The notes: a model not told the origin generated them from the sequence alone. 64,000 nt of DNA from JBKEDF01 sp047975325 (GCA_047975325.1 JBKEDF010000057.1:1-64000); one strand, 5' to 3'; counted from the first letter of the stretch, positions 8,454 through 18,488 are shown. Made by a program: numbers and translations.

Positions 8454-9152
8454 TCAGTCTGCACGGTCTTCCTGCATGCCGATCAGGGCCTGTTCGCCGG
8501 TCAGGCGGAAATGGCGCTCCAGCAAAACGCTCGCATGGTTCGCATCGCGGGCGATGGCGGCTTCGGCGATTGCCTCATGTTCGGCGCGGATATCGCGATC
8601 GGGTTTCTGGCCTTCGCGCAGTCGTAGCGATGGATAACGGTAGCGTTCCGTGGCTGTATAAAGCGTTTCAGCAAGATCAAGCAGCCATTCGGACCCACAG
8701 GCCGCGATCAATGCCCGGTGAAAGGCGCGGTGCCGGGTTTCAAGGGCCATCTGGCCTTCTTCGGCGGAACGATCCTTTTCCTGCATCCGTTTCATCTGGC
8801 GGGTCAGCGCATGAAGCGCCGAAATGACAGAGCCTTCCCAGTCATCATCGCCGGCTGCGATGGATTTGCGCAGCGCCTGGCATTCAATGAGGATCCGGGT
8901 CTCGATCGTGTCCCACATCCGGTCAAGCGAAAGTGGTGCGACGACGAATCCCTTGAGCGGGGCCGCAACCACCAGCCGTTCCGCCTGAAGCCGTGACAGT
9001 GCCTCCCGCAGTGGGGAAAATCCCGCGCCATAGGTCTTTTTCAATCCTTCCAGTCGCAGGGGTTGTGACGGAGGCAGGATACCCTTCACGATGTCGCCTC
9101 GCAGGCGGACATACATCTGTTCTCCAAGGGTCATTTTCGGTTCATCCATCAT
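8454..9152 (-). CDS. GntR-family regulator, FCD type
   Basis: This 232-residue protein has an N-terminal winged helix-turn-helix (LRGDIVKGILPPSQPL, then SPLREALSRLQAERLV at about 47-62) followed by an all-helical FCD ligand-binding domain. FCD regulators typically bind organic-acid effectors and repress nearby catabolic genes. It is convergent with the dioxygenase-nitrilase operon (48-bp gap) and divergent from the phospholipase-D-like gene. It probably controls the catabolic operon, though no site matching a known GntR consensus is obvious in its own promoter. The start may be either of two adjacent ATGs (9152 or 9149). Confidence 0.85.
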   Translation of the reverse strand: MMDEPKMTLGEQMYVRLRGDIVKGILPPSQPLRLEGLKKTYGAGFSPLREALSRLQAERLVVAAPLKGFVVAPLSLDRMWDTIETRILIECQALRKSIAAGDDDWEGSVISALHALTRQMKRMQEKDRSAEEGQMALETRHRAFHRALIAACGSEWLLDLAETLYTATERYRYPSLRLREGQKPDRDIRAEHEAIAEAAIARDANHASVLLERHFRLTGEQALIGMQEDRAD

Positions 9153-9304
9153 ATGGCGATCATAGCCGGGGGGTAGATTTTCGCAAGCTGGGAGAACCTT
9201 CGAAACCCTCCGCCCTATGGAGGGGTAGACAGGGTTGTCGCAGGAAGATTAACCTTTCTTTGCCGGGGGTTTTGAAGCGCAACTTTCAGGGAAGGCCAAA
9301 AAGA

Positions 9305-10849
9305 ATGAAATGGTTGAGACGTCTGCTGGATCTCGTTCTGGTTGTAGCGATTCTGATCCTTGTCCTTCGTCTCATATTTCCGCTGCCCGATATTTCAGAA
9401 CGCGCCGCCGAACAGGCCATTCCCGTCAGTGAGGACACCACGCTTGGCCGTCTGATGATGCAGCGGGTGGCCGAACATCCCGGGCTGACAGGTGTGGCAC
9501 CGCTGTTGAATGGCCATGACGCACTGGCAAGTCGGCTGGAACTTGTCAGGCGGGCTGAACGGTCCATTGATGTACAATATTACATCTGGCACGACGATAC
9601 CTCGGGCATGATGCTGCTGGATGCGCTGACACAGGCCGCTGCGCGGGGTGTGCAGGTGCGGCTCCTGCTGGATGACAACGGCATACCGGGGCTTGATGAT
9701 TATCTTGCGGCATTGAATACGCGGGACAATCTTGCCATCCGGTTGTTCAATCCTTCAACCGTCCGCATGCCCAAACTTGCGGGTTACGCCATTGATTTCT
9801 TTCGAATGAATCGTCGGATGCATAACAAGGCGATGATCGTGGACGGGGCGGCAGCCATTGTCGGGGGCCGCAATATCGGGGACGAATATTTTGCCATCGG
9901 TGACAGTTTCTTTGCCGATATGGATGCCCTGGCTATCGGCCCCATTGTTGTACAAGCGACCGCTGTTTTTGATCAGTACTGGAACAGTGCGTCGGTCTTT
10001 GAACTGGAACGGGTGATCCCCGATGCGGGCGATCCCACCGGCATCGATGCACGGTTTGCGGAGGTTGCAAACAGTGCCGAGGCGCGGGAACTGACAGGTG
10101 TGTTACGCGCCAGCGCCGCACGCTATGCAGAGGGGGAGAAATTCCTGGAATGGACGACGGTGCAGCTTGTCGCGGATGATCCGGTCAAGGGACAGGGCAT
10201 TGCCCAGGCCGATCAATTGATGATCATGCGGCTTGGTGCGATCCTCGGTGAAATGGGGTCCCGGTTGGATCTTGTCTCACCCTATCTGATCCCGGGTCGG
10301 GTGGGGACAAGTTATTTTTCGGAATTGCAAAGGGCGGGGGTTGATGTCCGTATCCTGACCAATGCGATGACCACGACCGATGTGCTTATGGTTCATGCCG
10401 GCTATTCGAAATATCGCCGGGAGATGCTGGAAGCGGGGATCAAGCTATTTGAACTCAAGTTGCCGACGGATCGTCAGCCCGAATCCGGGCGTCAGCTCCG
10501 GCCCATGGGGATTTCGGGGTCCAGCCTGCATGCCAAGACCTTTGCCGTGGATAATGCGCGGATCTTTATCGGTTCCTTCAATTTCGATCCACGTTCGGCG
10601 CAGCTTAATTGCGAAATGGGTTTCCTGATCGACAGCCCCGGCATGGCCAGCCAGATGACGGCGTTTTTTGATGGCCCGATAAATGAAAGCACCTTCCAAC
10701 CCGAATTGACCCCCGATGGCGACATGATCTGGCGTGAGGCAACCGGGGATGGCAGCCAGGTCGTGTATCAGAAAGAACCGGGCGCAAACTGGTTTCAGCA
10801 AACCATGTTGACGGTAATCGGCCTGCTTCCGGTGGAATGGATGCTTTGA
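9305..10849 (+). CDS. Phospholipase D/cardiolipin synthase-like membrane protein
   Basis: Starting at the ATG at 9305, the protein has 514 residues: a membrane anchor (LLDLVLVVAILILVLRLIF) followed by two PLD domains. The first HKD motif is HNKAMIVDGAAAIVGGRN near residue 175 and the second HAKTFAVDNARIFIGSFN near 408. Both keep the HxK(x)4D core and the downstream asparagine, so the enzyme should be active. The arrangement resembles ClsC/YmdC-type cardiolipin synthases, which transfer phosphatidyl groups at the inner membrane, but a phospholipase cannot be excluded. An in-frame upstream extension to 8993 overlaps the divergent gntR gene and is rejected. A GGGAAGG site lies about 10 bp before the chosen ATG. 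Confidence 0.8.
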   Translation: MKWLRRLLDLVLVVAILILVLRLIFPLPDISERAAEQAIPVSEDTTLGRLMMQRVAEHPGLTGVAPLLNGHDALASRLELVRRAERSIDVQYYIWHDDTSGMMLLDALTQAAARGVQVRLLLDDNGIPGLDDYLAALNTRDNLAIRLFNPSTVRMPKLAGYAIDFFRMNRRMHNKAMIVDGAAAIVGGRNIGDEYFAIGDSFFADMDALAIGPIVVQATAVFDQYWNSASVFELERVIPDAGDPTGIDARFAEVANSAEARELTGVLRASAARYAEGEKFLEWTTVQLVADDPVKGQGIAQADQLMIMRLGAILGEMGSRLDLVSPYLIPGRVGTSYFSELQRAGVDVRILTNAMTTTDVLMVHAGYSKYRREMLEAGIKLFELKLPTDRQPESGRQLRPMGISGSSLHAKTFAVDNARIFIGSFNFDPRSAQLNCEMGFLIDSPGMASQMTAFFDGPINESTFQPELTPDGDMIWREATGDGSQVVYQKEPGANWFQQTMLTVIGLLPVEWML

Positions 10850-10874
10850 AGGATTTCCGAATAGTTAATGGCGT

Positions 10875-12410
10875 TCAGATCATCGCTTCGATCAGGTAGG
10901 GGCCGGGTTCCTCTATTGCGGTGGAAAGCACCCGATGCAGATCGGCGGCACAATCAACCCGCTGGCCCGGTACGCCCAGGCCCTTGGCAAGGGACACAAA
11001 ATCCATGTCGGGGCGGGAAAGGTCCAGCATGTTCAATGCGTCCGGTCCGGGATTGGCCCCGACGCGGTAAAGTTCCTGTTTCAGGATCTCATAACTGCGA
11101 TTGGCAAAGATCACCGTGGTGACATTCGCGCCCTCGCGCGCCTGGGTCCAAAGCGCCTGGATCGTGTACATTGCGGATCCATCGGCCTGCAGACAGATCA
11201 CCGGACGGTCGGGGGCGGCGGTGGCGGCCCCTGCGGCCAGGGGCGGGCCAATCCCGATGGAACCGCCGGTAATTGATAGCCAGGACATCGGTGGTGCGCC
11301 GCGTGATGCAGGTTCAACCAGGCGGCCATGGGTCAGGCTCTCATCCACAATGATTGCGGCTTCAGGCAGGGCTGCGGCAATGGCGGCCGCCATGGATTCG
11401 GCGTTCAGGGGCCCTGCCCCCGGCGCGACCGGGCGGGGCTGGTCAGGCGCGGTTTCGGGCTTTGCCCCCACCATATCGGAAAGTGCTTCGACCGCGGCCA
11501 CGCCATCCTGATCGAATTCCGCCAGTGCGACCACTTCGCAGTTTTCGGGCAAAAGCAGGCTGGGCCGGTCAGGATAGGCAAAAAAGGCAACGGGAGCCTG
11601 GGCTTCGATCAATACCGCACGGCGGAAACCTGAAAGCACCTCGATCGCCATGTCGATCGGGTAGGGAATGCGCGGAATGACCGCCCGCCCTGCCCCGCGT
11701 TCAATCCTCCGGTTGGAGGTCGGCGCCATCACCCTGGCTCCGGTTTTTGTCGCAATTCCCGAAAGCAGGTCCATGGCGGCAGGGTTTTCCAGAACTGTGC
11801 CCCCGCAGAGGATCAACGCATCCGGCCCAAGAGCGGAGGCTGCATGGCTTATCACCGCCGGATCCAGGGCACGGGCGCCCTGTGACGGGACGGCCTCGGC
11901 AATTGCGCCCCCTTCGTTCCAGCCGATATCGGCCGGGGCTATCAGGGTTGCGATACGGCCCGGATGGCTTTTTGCCACGGCAAGACCCTCCACCGCGTCG
12001 CGGGCAAGGGTTTCCGTTGTCTGCGAGGTACGAACCCAATCGGAAAATACCGCTGCCGTGGCCGGAACATCCGCCGTAAGCGGTGCATCATAGCGCAGAT
12101 GGTACAGCGCATGGTTGCCCACGATGTTCAGGATCGGGGAACGGGCCTTCTTGGCATTGTGCAGATTGGCCCCGGCATTAGCCAGGCCCGGCGCCAGATG
12201 CAAAAGCGTGACCGCCGGTTTCCCGGCCATTCGGGCATACCCATCCGCCGCGCCGGAAACCACGCCCTCGAACAACCCCAGAACGCAGCGCATCAGCCGG
12301 GTACGATCCAGCGCATCGACAAATTGCATCTCCGAGGTGCCGGGGTTGGCAAAACAAACATCCACCCCAGCCGCGCTCAGGCTGCGCACCAGACTTTCCG
12401 CACCATTCAT
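10875..12410 (-). CDS. Thiamine diphosphate-dependent enzyme (acetolactate synthase/benzoylformate decarboxylase-like)
   Basis: The 511-residue protein has the three-domain layout of the acetolactate synthase/pyruvate decarboxylase superfamily. The N-terminal pyrimidine-binding domain carries the catalytic glutamate in LFEGVVSGAADGYARM near residue 50. The C-terminal pyrophosphate-binding domain has ADGSAMYTIQALWTQ and the asparagine of IFANRSYE, matching the GDG-N metal motif with one change (ADG). It is the last gene of ABC operon A; its ATG at 12410 overlaps the stop of the upstream ATPase gene (ATGA). A decarboxylase or ligase acting on a 2-oxo acid is likely. The substrate is unknown. 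Confidence 0.82.
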   Translation of the reverse strand: MNGAESLVRSLSAAGVDVCFANPGTSEMQFVDALDRTRLMRCVLGLFEGVVSGAADGYARMAGKPAVTLLHLAPGLANAGANLHNAKKARSPILNIVGNHALYHLRYDAPLTADVPATAAVFSDWVRTSQTTETLARDAVEGLAVAKSHPGRIATLIAPADIGWNEGGAIAEAVPSQGARALDPAVISHAASALGPDALILCGGTVLENPAAMDLLSGIATKTGARVMAPTSNRRIERGAGRAVIPRIPYPIDMAIEVLSGFRRAVLIEAQAPVAFFAYPDRPSLLLPENCEVVALAEFDQDGVAAVEALSDMVGAKPETAPDQPRPVAPGAGPLNAESMAAAIAAALPEAAIIVDESLTHGRLVEPASRGAPPMSWLSITGGSIGIGPPLAAGAATAAPDRPVICLQADGSAMYTIQALWTQAREGANVTTVIFANRSYEILKQELYRVGANPGPDALNMLDLSRPDMDFVSLAKGLGVPGQRVDCAADLHRVLSTAIEEPGPYLIEAMI

Positions 12411-13477
12411 ATCTGCCCTGCCCTTTCTGCCCTCGCCGCTTCCAGCACCGCGAGGCGTTTTTGCAATACCGGGTTTTCCGACGGCACTGCCGCCATCCCC
12501 GTCCCGACCAGTTCCTCCGACCGATGACAGGCCGAAAGCGTGCCACCAGCCTGCTTTAACCCCGGTTTTTCGGAACGGCAACGGTCAATGGCCATGGGGC
12601 AGCGAGGATGAAAGGCGCAGCCCGATGGCATGGCCATGGCGCTTGGCGTGCCACCTTCTATGCTTACCTTTTCACGGCTCGCCCGGGTATCGGGAACGGG
12701 GGCCGAGGCGATCAGCATGCGCGAATATGGGTGGGCGGATTTGGCAAAAAGCGCCTCGGTGGGGCCTTCCTCCACGATCCGGCCCAGATACATCACCGCC
12801 ACGCGCGAGGCGATATGACGTACCACGCCCAGATCGTGACTGATAAAGATATAGGCCACGCCCAAATCCCTCTGCAGATCCTGAAGCAGATTGACGATCT
12901 GCGCCTGAACCGACACATCCAGTGCCGAAACCGGCTCATCGCAGATGATCAGCCTGGGGCGCGTGGCCAGTGCCCGGGCGATGCCCACGCGCTGACGCTG
13001 GCCACCGGAAAACTCATGCGGGTAGCGTTCAGCGTGATAGCGTGAAAGGCCGCACATATCGATCAGTTGATCCACCTTCGGCCTGATATCGGATGCGGTA
13101 GCCACGCCATGCAGCAAAAGCGGCTCTGCCAGCGTTTCACGAACTGTCATGCGTGGGTTGAGCGAACCATAGGGGTCCTGAAAGATAATTTGCATGCGCT
13201 TGCGTGCCTCGCGGAGGCCTGCCTTGTCCAGCCCGGTAATATCTTCCCCGCCAAGGCGGATGGTCCCCGCGCTTGGTTCATGCAGACGCAAGATGGCGCG
13301 GCCAAGGGTGGATTTGCCGCAACCGGATTCGCCGACCACGGCAAGTGTTTCACCCTCCCCCAGCGAAAAGCTGATATCGGTGACGGCCTGGATTGTTCCA
13401 ACCTGTTTACGCAATATCCCGCGGCGGACAGGGAAATGTTTGGTAAGGTTTCGGATTTCAAGAACCGGCTCGTTCAT
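12407..13477 (-). CDS. Oligopeptide-type ABC transporter ATP-binding protein (DppF/OppF-like), system A
   Basis: This 356-residue ATPase has Walker A GESGCGKST near residue 48, signature SGGQRQRVGIARAL, and Walker B LIICDEPVSALD. The C-terminal oligo_HPY region carries a four-cysteine-like cluster (GCAFHPRCPMAIDRC) common in these ATPases. A tail beyond residue 310 is longer than usual and shows no recognisable domain. It pairs with the DppD-like ATPase whose stop overlaps its start by 4 bp (13474-13477). Together they should power the permeases at 17.6-19.4 kb. Confidence 0.9.
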   Translation of the reverse strand: MNEPVLEIRNLTKHFPVRRGILRKQVGTIQAVTDISFSLGEGETLAVVGESGCGKSTLGRAILRLHEPSAGTIRLGGEDITGLDKAGLREARKRMQIIFQDPYGSLNPRMTVRETLAEPLLLHGVATASDIRPKVDQLIDMCGLSRYHAERYPHEFSGGQRQRVGIARALATRPRLIICDEPVSALDVSVQAQIVNLLQDLQRDLGVAYIFISHDLGVVRHIASRVAVMYLGRIVEEGPTEALFAKSAHPYSRMLIASAPVPDTRASREKVSIEGGTPSAMAMPSGCAFHPRCPMAIDRCRSEKPGLKQAGGTLSACHRSEELVGTGMAAVPSENPVLQKRLAVLEAARAERAGQI

Positions 13478-14460
13478 GCGGCGACCTTATCGATCGGGGC
13501 TTTCCAGCAGGCCACGGCATGGCCTTTAGTGCAATCCGACAGGAGCGGCATCTGGCTGCGACAGCGATCATCGGCCAAAGGGCAGCGTGAGGCAAACCGG
13601 CATCCCGGCAATGCCTTCCATGGCGGGGGTACGATACCGGGGATGGTGGCCAGGCGGCCTTTGTCGCGATCCATGCGCGGGACGGCAGCCATGAGGCCGA
13701 TCGTGTAGGGGTGCTGCGGATCCGAAAAAATCGCGTCTGCCGGACCCTTTTCCACAACTGATCCGGCATACATCACCACGACGGAATCACAGGTTTCGGC
13801 CACCACACCAAGGTCATGCGTAATCAGCAGGATTGCCGTTCCCGTGCGTTCCTGCAAATCGCGCATCAGTTTCAGGATTTGCTGCTGGATTGTCACATCC
13901 AGTGCGGTTGTCGGCTCATCCGCGATCAGGATCGCCGGATCATTGGCCAGTGCCAGCGCGATCATGACCCTTTGCCTTTGTCCTCCCGAAAGCTGATGTG
14001 GAAAGTCGTCCACCCGCTTTTCCGGCGAAGGCAGTCCGACAAGATCAAACAGTTCGATGGCCCTGTTCCGTGCAGCGGTCCCCTTGAGGCCGGAATGCAG
14101 TTTCAGGCTTTCGATGACCTGATCCCCGCAGCTATAGACGGGATTAAGGGAGGTCATCGGTTCCTGAAAGATCATACCCAGCTTGGCGCCACGCAGATCG
14201 CGCATTTCCGATTCGGGTAATTTCAGAAGGTCGTGCCCCTCCAGCATCACCTGCCCGCCGGAATAAACCCCGGGCGGCTGCGGAACCAGCCGCATGATTG
14301 CCATGGAGGTCACACTCTTGCCACAGCCGGATTCGCCGACCACACCCAGGGTCTGCCGTGGCATCAGTTCAAAACTCACCCCATCCACTGCGCGCAACAT
14401 TTGCCCGCCAATCTTGAACTGGACTTTCAGATCCTTGACCGACAACAGCGGTTCAGCCAT
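13474..14460 (-). CDS. Oligopeptide-type ABC transporter ATP-binding protein (DppD/OppD-like), system A
   Basis: Translation from the ATG at 14460 gives 328 residues: Walker A GESGCGKSV near 47, signature LSGGQRQRVMIALAL, Walker B ILIADEPTTALD, and a C-terminal oligo_HPY segment with GCRFASRCPLADDRC. The longer in-frame ORF to 14667 is only an extension inside the upstream gene; the chosen ATG begins exactly where family members start. Its start overlaps the amidohydrolase stop by 8 bp, indicating a tightly coupled operon. Confidence 0.9.
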   Translation of the reverse strand: MAEPLLSVKDLKVQFKIGGQMLRAVDGVSFELMPRQTLGVVGESGCGKSVTSMAIMRLVPQPPGVYSGGQVMLEGHDLLKLPESEMRDLRGAKLGMIFQEPMTSLNPVYSCGDQVIESLKLHSGLKGTAARNRAIELFDLVGLPSPEKRVDDFPHQLSGGQRQRVMIALALANDPAILIADEPTTALDVTIQQQILKLMRDLQERTGTAILLITHDLGVVAETCDSVVVMYAGSVVEKGPADAIFSDPQHPYTIGLMAAVPRMDRDKGRLATIPGIVPPPWKALPGCRFASRCPLADDRCRSQMPLLSDCTKGHAVACWKAPIDKVAA

Positions 14461-15910
14461 CGGCGATCGCCTTGTAGGAAAGGGGCGAGGCCTGAAGATG
14501 ACTGCGCCGGGCATAATCTCGTGGGGTGAATTCGGTCTCGGCGCGCCGTTGCGCCGCTTCCAGCCGGTCCAGCGCAGCAGGCAGATCGAAGGCGGCCACC
14601 TTGCCATCCGCCACCACTTGCCGGCCATCAACAAACACATCCCGTATTGCGCGTTCCGCCGCAACATAGATCATGGAGCGCAGCGGATCCCGCACCGGTC
14701 GCATTGCCGGATGGGTCACATCGGCAAGGAAAAGATCTGCCTTTGCGCCCTTGGTCAGGCGTCCGATATCCTCGCGCCCCAGAATGGCCGCGCCACCCGT
14801 TGTTGCAGCGTCGAACACGTCGCTGGTGCGCAGGTCAAAGACATTGCCACTCATGAGGCGGGAATTGATCAGTGCGTGGCGCAATTCCTCCAGCATGTTA
14901 TGCGGATAGGTATCGGTGCCGATCCCCATCGCTACACCCGCGCGGCGATAGCGGCCAAAGCTGCAAAGCGCGATCCCCCTGCGCTGAAAAACCGTCGGGC
15001 AATGGGCTACCGCCGCGCCGGATCCGGCCAGCCTGTCCAGATCATCGCCACCGGGCCAGTGGATCCAGGGATGATCGTTAAGGAAGATCCCATGACCAAT
15101 GATCGTGCGCGGGCGCAACACGCCGAGGGTATCGAGCCATTCAATGGGGGTCTGACCGTGGCGGCGGGTGATTTCATGAAACTCCACCACCGATTGTGCG
15201 GCATGGATCTGCATATTGATACCGCGGGCGCGGGCCTCATCCTGACTTTCACGGATCAGTGTCGGCGTGCAGGTGTCAATCTGCGCGGGGGAAACCATCC
15301 CCGAAAGCCGCCCGGAAGGATGGGCCATCGCCTCATCAATCAGGGCCATGGCAGCACTCATGGCACGTTCTCCACCGGGTTCGTCCCATTTGTATTCTAC
15401 AACATGGCCATCTCGCGTGCTCCAGCGTGCGCTGCGATACATCGGTGCCGCCACTGCCCGCAGCCCTGAACGTGCCAGAAGGCCAATCCAGCCATCATAG
15501 GGAACGGACAAATCCACCAGCGTCGTCACCCCGGACAGAAGCGCCTCCGAAAGTGCAACCTCGGTACAGGCCAGACGGCCTTCGTCATCGGGGCCGAAAA
15601 GTGGCATATATTCGTAAAGCGAACTCATATAGAGCCCGGGGCTGCCCAATTCATCCAGAAAGCCCTTGTTCAATGGTTCTGACAGCGGATGTGAATGGAT
15701 ATTCACCAGCCCGGGTGACACCATGCGACCTGCGCCATCGATTTCCCGCTGGGCAGGCCCGTCATAATGCCCGCCAACCTGGATCAGCCGATCGCCCTGA
15801 AAGGCCAGATCCTGCGCCTGCAGGAACACATGGCCCTGTGCCTCGTCGTTCCAGGCTATGATCCAGTCGGCCTTGCGGATGACCGTAATCTCTTGGTTCT
15901 GCTTTTCCAT
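14453..15910 (-). CDS. Amidohydrolase, cytosine deaminase/TRZ-ATZ-like metal-dependent hydrolase
   Basis: The roughly 485-residue protein belongs to the amidohydrolase superfamily of aminohydrolases (TRZ/ATZ, guanine and cytosine deaminases). Metal ligands are visible as NIHSHPLSEPL near residue 65-75, a histidine in MQIHAAQSVVEF, GHGIFLND, and the aspartate in IGTDTYPHN. It probably deaminates or dechlorinates/hydrolyses a nitrogen heterocycle brought in by the flanking ABC transporter. Two adjacent ATGs (15913, 15910) follow a GGAAGGTGGG site; the second has better spacing. An earlier ATG at 15928 has no ribosome site. Confidence 0.83.
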   Translation of the reverse strand: MEKQNQEITVIRKADWIIAWNDEAQGHVFLQAQDLAFQGDRLIQVGGHYDGPAQREIDGAGRMVSPGLVNIHSHPLSEPLNKGFLDELGSPGLYMSSLYEYMPLFGPDDEGRLACTEVALSEALLSGVTTLVDLSVPYDGWIGLLARSGLRAVAAPMYRSARWSTRDGHVVEYKWDEPGGERAMSAAMALIDEAMAHPSGRLSGMVSPAQIDTCTPTLIRESQDEARARGINMQIHAAQSVVEFHEITRRHGQTPIEWLDTLGVLRPRTIIGHGIFLNDHPWIHWPGGDDLDRLAGSGAAVAHCPTVFQRRGIALCSFGRYRRAGVAMGIGTDTYPHNMLEELRHALINSRLMSGNVFDLRTSDVFDAATTGGAAILGREDIGRLTKGAKADLFLADVTHPAMRPVRDPLRSMIYVAAERAIRDVFVDGRQVVADGKVAAFDLPAALDRLEAAQRRAETEFTPRDYARRSHLQASPLSYKAIADG

Positions 15911-15980
15911 CATCCCACCTTCCTGCATCTTGCCGATGGCCGGGCCGGAAAATCCCGCCTGGTTGAAATATCATCACGGA

Positions 15981-17558
15981 TTATTCCCGAAGTTTCAGGT
16001 CCAGCCCCTTATAGAGCCCGCAGCCATAGATGTTGTGCGGCACGATCGGCGTCAGTCTGGTGCTTTGCGCAACGGTCATCGGCTCATGATAAAGGGGCAG
16101 CCAGACGGCAGCGTCATGCACCTTCCTGAGCACCTTGCCATAGGCTGCGGCCCGGGCCTTGTCGTCAGTGGCATGCCTGCCTTCCATCAGCAACTGGTCG
16201 GTTTCCGGGTCATTCCAGTTCATCCGGTTGGGTGTTGGCATGTTGCCTGAGGGGAAATAGAGGTTCAGCGCATCGCCGGCGGAGATATAGGGATAGCTCA
16301 TCCCGAAAGTATCAAATTCCTGGGTGGCAAGCTTACCCCAGGCAATGGTGGCATCAAAGGTCTGAATTTCCATTGCAATCCCGACTTTCAGAAGCTCCGC
16401 CTGCACAAATTCGGCGATCTTCTGCCAGGTGGAACCGGCAAGGATATAGGCCAGCGGTTTAAGCTGCACCCCGTCCTTTTCGCGCACGCCATCCGCACCG
16501 GGCGTCCAGCCGGCCTCGTCAAGCATGGCGACCGCCCGTTCCGGATCAAACCGCAACAGCGTGTCATCCAGTGCCGGGTCCCAATCCAGCGCCGCCTGGG
16601 AAATATAGCTATAGGCCGGCTGTACCTCCCCGAACATCTGATCCTCGGCCAGCGCATCGCGGTTCACGGCAAGGTTGATCGCGCGCCGCACCACCGTATC
16701 GGCGACGGTGGGTTTGTCGATCTTGAAACCCATGAAATAGGTCCAGAAGGCTTCGTTGGAACGATGCAGTTCCACGTTCGGGGTCTGGCGAAGCTGTTCC
16801 ATCGCGATGGGGGCCACATATTGGGTCACGTCGGTCTGGCCTGTCATCAATGCGACCGTGCGGGTGTTTTCCTCCGGCACGACCTGCCAGGTGATCCTTT
16901 CGATCTGTGCGGCCCCCTTGTTTTCATAAAAGGCAGGCCCCCAGCCATAGCCCTCATGCCGGGTCATGGTCAGCCGGTCACGGGGCAGCCATTCCTGCCA
17001 GCAAAATGGCCCCGTCCCGTTGAACCCGTTTACCCCGAAATCGGGGCCAAGCGCCTCGACATTGGCCTGATCGACAATAGTGCCAAAGCTTTGCGTCAAT
17101 TGATAAAGCAGTTCGGAAAAGGGTTCCTTCAGGTGATATTCAACCGTCAGGGGATCGATTGCCATGATGTCATCGACCTCACCCGCCCGCCAGGCGACGG
17201 GGGATTTCGTTTCCGGATCGATCCAGCGTTTCATGGAATAGACTACATCATCGGCAGTCATGTTCTTGCCATTGCAGAATTTCACTCCTTCCTTGAGGTG
17301 GAAGGTATAGATCCGCCCGTCTTCCGACATTTCCCATGAATGGGCGAGACCGTCGGTAATCGTCTTCATGTCCGGTTCCAGTGAAACCAGCGTATCACCC
17401 AGCATGAACAGCACCTCGGAGGCCGAGCGGGCAGTTGATTTATGCGGATCGTAATTGTTGCTGTCCATTTCGCGAACAATGTTGATTTCCTGCGACAGTA
17501 CCGGATTGGCCAGCAAGGCGGTCAGAATGGCCGTTCCCAATATCCTTTTACCGTTCAT
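15981..17558 (-). CDS. ABC transporter periplasmic substrate-binding protein (SBP_bac_5), system A
   Basis: The 525-residue lipidless binding protein starts at 17558 with a classic Sec signal (MNGKRILGTAILTALLANPV, cleaved near LS-QE) after a GGGGGAAGG ribosome site. The mature protein follows the DppA/OppA pattern: YDPHKSTARSASEVL near the start, GLAHSWEMSEDGRIYTFHL, and LKPLAYILAG later. It captures a peptide or other small amphipathic compound in the periplasm and hands it to the two permeases just upstream in transcription order. An earlier in-frame ATG (17576) would add six residues. Confidence 0.9.
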   Translation of the reverse strand: MNGKRILGTAILTALLANPVLSQEINIVREMDSNNYDPHKSTARSASEVLFMLGDTLVSLEPDMKTITDGLAHSWEMSEDGRIYTFHLKEGVKFCNGKNMTADDVVYSMKRWIDPETKSPVAWRAGEVDDIMAIDPLTVEYHLKEPFSELLYQLTQSFGTIVDQANVEALGPDFGVNGFNGTGPFCWQEWLPRDRLTMTRHEGYGWGPAFYENKGAAQIERITWQVVPEENTRTVALMTGQTDVTQYVAPIAMEQLRQTPNVELHRSNEAFWTYFMGFKIDKPTVADTVVRRAINLAVNRDALAEDQMFGEVQPAYSYISQAALDWDPALDDTLLRFDPERAVAMLDEAGWTPGADGVREKDGVQLKPLAYILAGSTWQKIAEFVQAELLKVGIAMEIQTFDATIAWGKLATQEFDTFGMSYPYISAGDALNLYFPSGNMPTPNRMNWNDPETDQLLMEGRHATDDKARAAAYGKVLRKVHDAAVWLPLYHEPMTVAQSTRLTPIVPHNIYGCGLYKGLDLKLRE

Positions 17559-17588
17559 GATCCTTCCCCCTGTCACTGTTACTTGGCG

Positions 17589-18488
17589 TCAGCTTTGCAG
17601 TCGTGGATCCAGTACATCGCGTAGCGCATCGCCGGTGATATTGGCACATAGTACGATGACGAAGATCGTAACCGATGGAATAGTGGCAATATGCGGTGCA
17701 AAAAGTAGAAAATCCCGTCCCTGGGCCGCCATCATACCCAGTTCCGAGGTGGGCGGGCGGGCACCCAGCCCCAGAAAGCTTAGCGCTGCGCCGATCAGGA
17801 TCACCTGGCCGAAACGCAGGCTGATGAAGACCATGATCGAGGAAATTGCATTGCGCAGCAGGTAACGGGTGAAGAGAGCCCCATCCGAAAGCCCGACCGC
17901 GCGCCCCGCCTCAATGAATTCCTGCCCCATGATCGACACACCAATGGATCGTGCGATCCTGGCGCAATCGGGCACCGAGGCAATTCCGATTGCCACGATC
18001 ACCGGCATCGTCCCCGGGCCCATCACGGCCACCAGCGCAAGCCCCAGCAGGATTGCCGGGAAGGATAGCAGCATATCATTCACACGCATCAGATAGGGAT
18101 CAATCCGCGTATACATGGCCGATAACAACCCCAGGCCCGAACCAATCACCCCACCGATCCCGACGGCAACAAACCCGATCAGCAGGGTCAGGCGCGTACC
18201 GTAAAGCACCCGGCTGAGGATATCGCGCCCCTGCCCGTCCGTGCCAAGAATATGATCCTGGTTTCCGCGTTCGGCCCAGACCGGGGGCTGCATCACCGCG
18301 CGAGTGCCTTCATTGGGGTCGTGCGGGGCCAGCCAGGGGGCGAACAGGGCCGCGATCACGATGACGGCAAGAAGTGTCACTGCCAGTGCCGCGGCGCGGT
18401 CGCTCATCAGGGCCTGCCACCAGCTTTTGCGCGGGGGCGGGGCGTCTTCTTCCTCAGGGATGGGGTTTTGAATATCCGAAACGGTCAT
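17589..18488 (-). CDS. Oligopeptide-type ABC transporter permease (DppC-like), system A
   Basis: This 299-residue inner-membrane protein has an N-terminal OppC_N segment (WWQALMSDRAAALAVTLLAV), the DGQGRDILSRVLYGTRLTL motif typical of DppC, and an EAA loop (EFIEAGRAVGLSDGALF) that contacts the ATPase. About six membrane helices are present. Its start overlaps the DppB-like stop by 4 bp, and the substrate-binding protein follows 30 bp downstream. Confidence 0.9.
   Translation of the reverse strand: MTVSDIQNPIPEEEDAPPPRKSWWQALMSDRAAALAVTLLAVIVIAALFAPWLAPHDPNEGTRAVMQPPVWAERGNQDHILGTDGQGRDILSRVLYGTRLTLLIGFVAVGIGGVIGSGLGLLSAMYTRIDPYLMRVNDMLLSFPAILLGLALVAVMGPGTMPVIVAIGIASVPDCARIARSIGVSIMGQEFIEAGRAVGLSDGALFTRYLLRNAISSIMVFISLRFGQVILIGAALSFLGLGARPPTSELGMMAAQGRDFLLFAPHIATIPSVTIFVIVLCANITGDALRDVLDPRLQS

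Noticed and set aside
8993..9304. N-terminal extension of the phospholipase-D-like protein
   Set aside because: It would overlap the divergent gntR gene; the ATG at 9305 begins directly before the membrane anchor.
14294..15469. 391-codon open frame on the plus strand
   Set aside because: It lies opposite the amidohydrolase and DppD-like genes and shows no family motifs.
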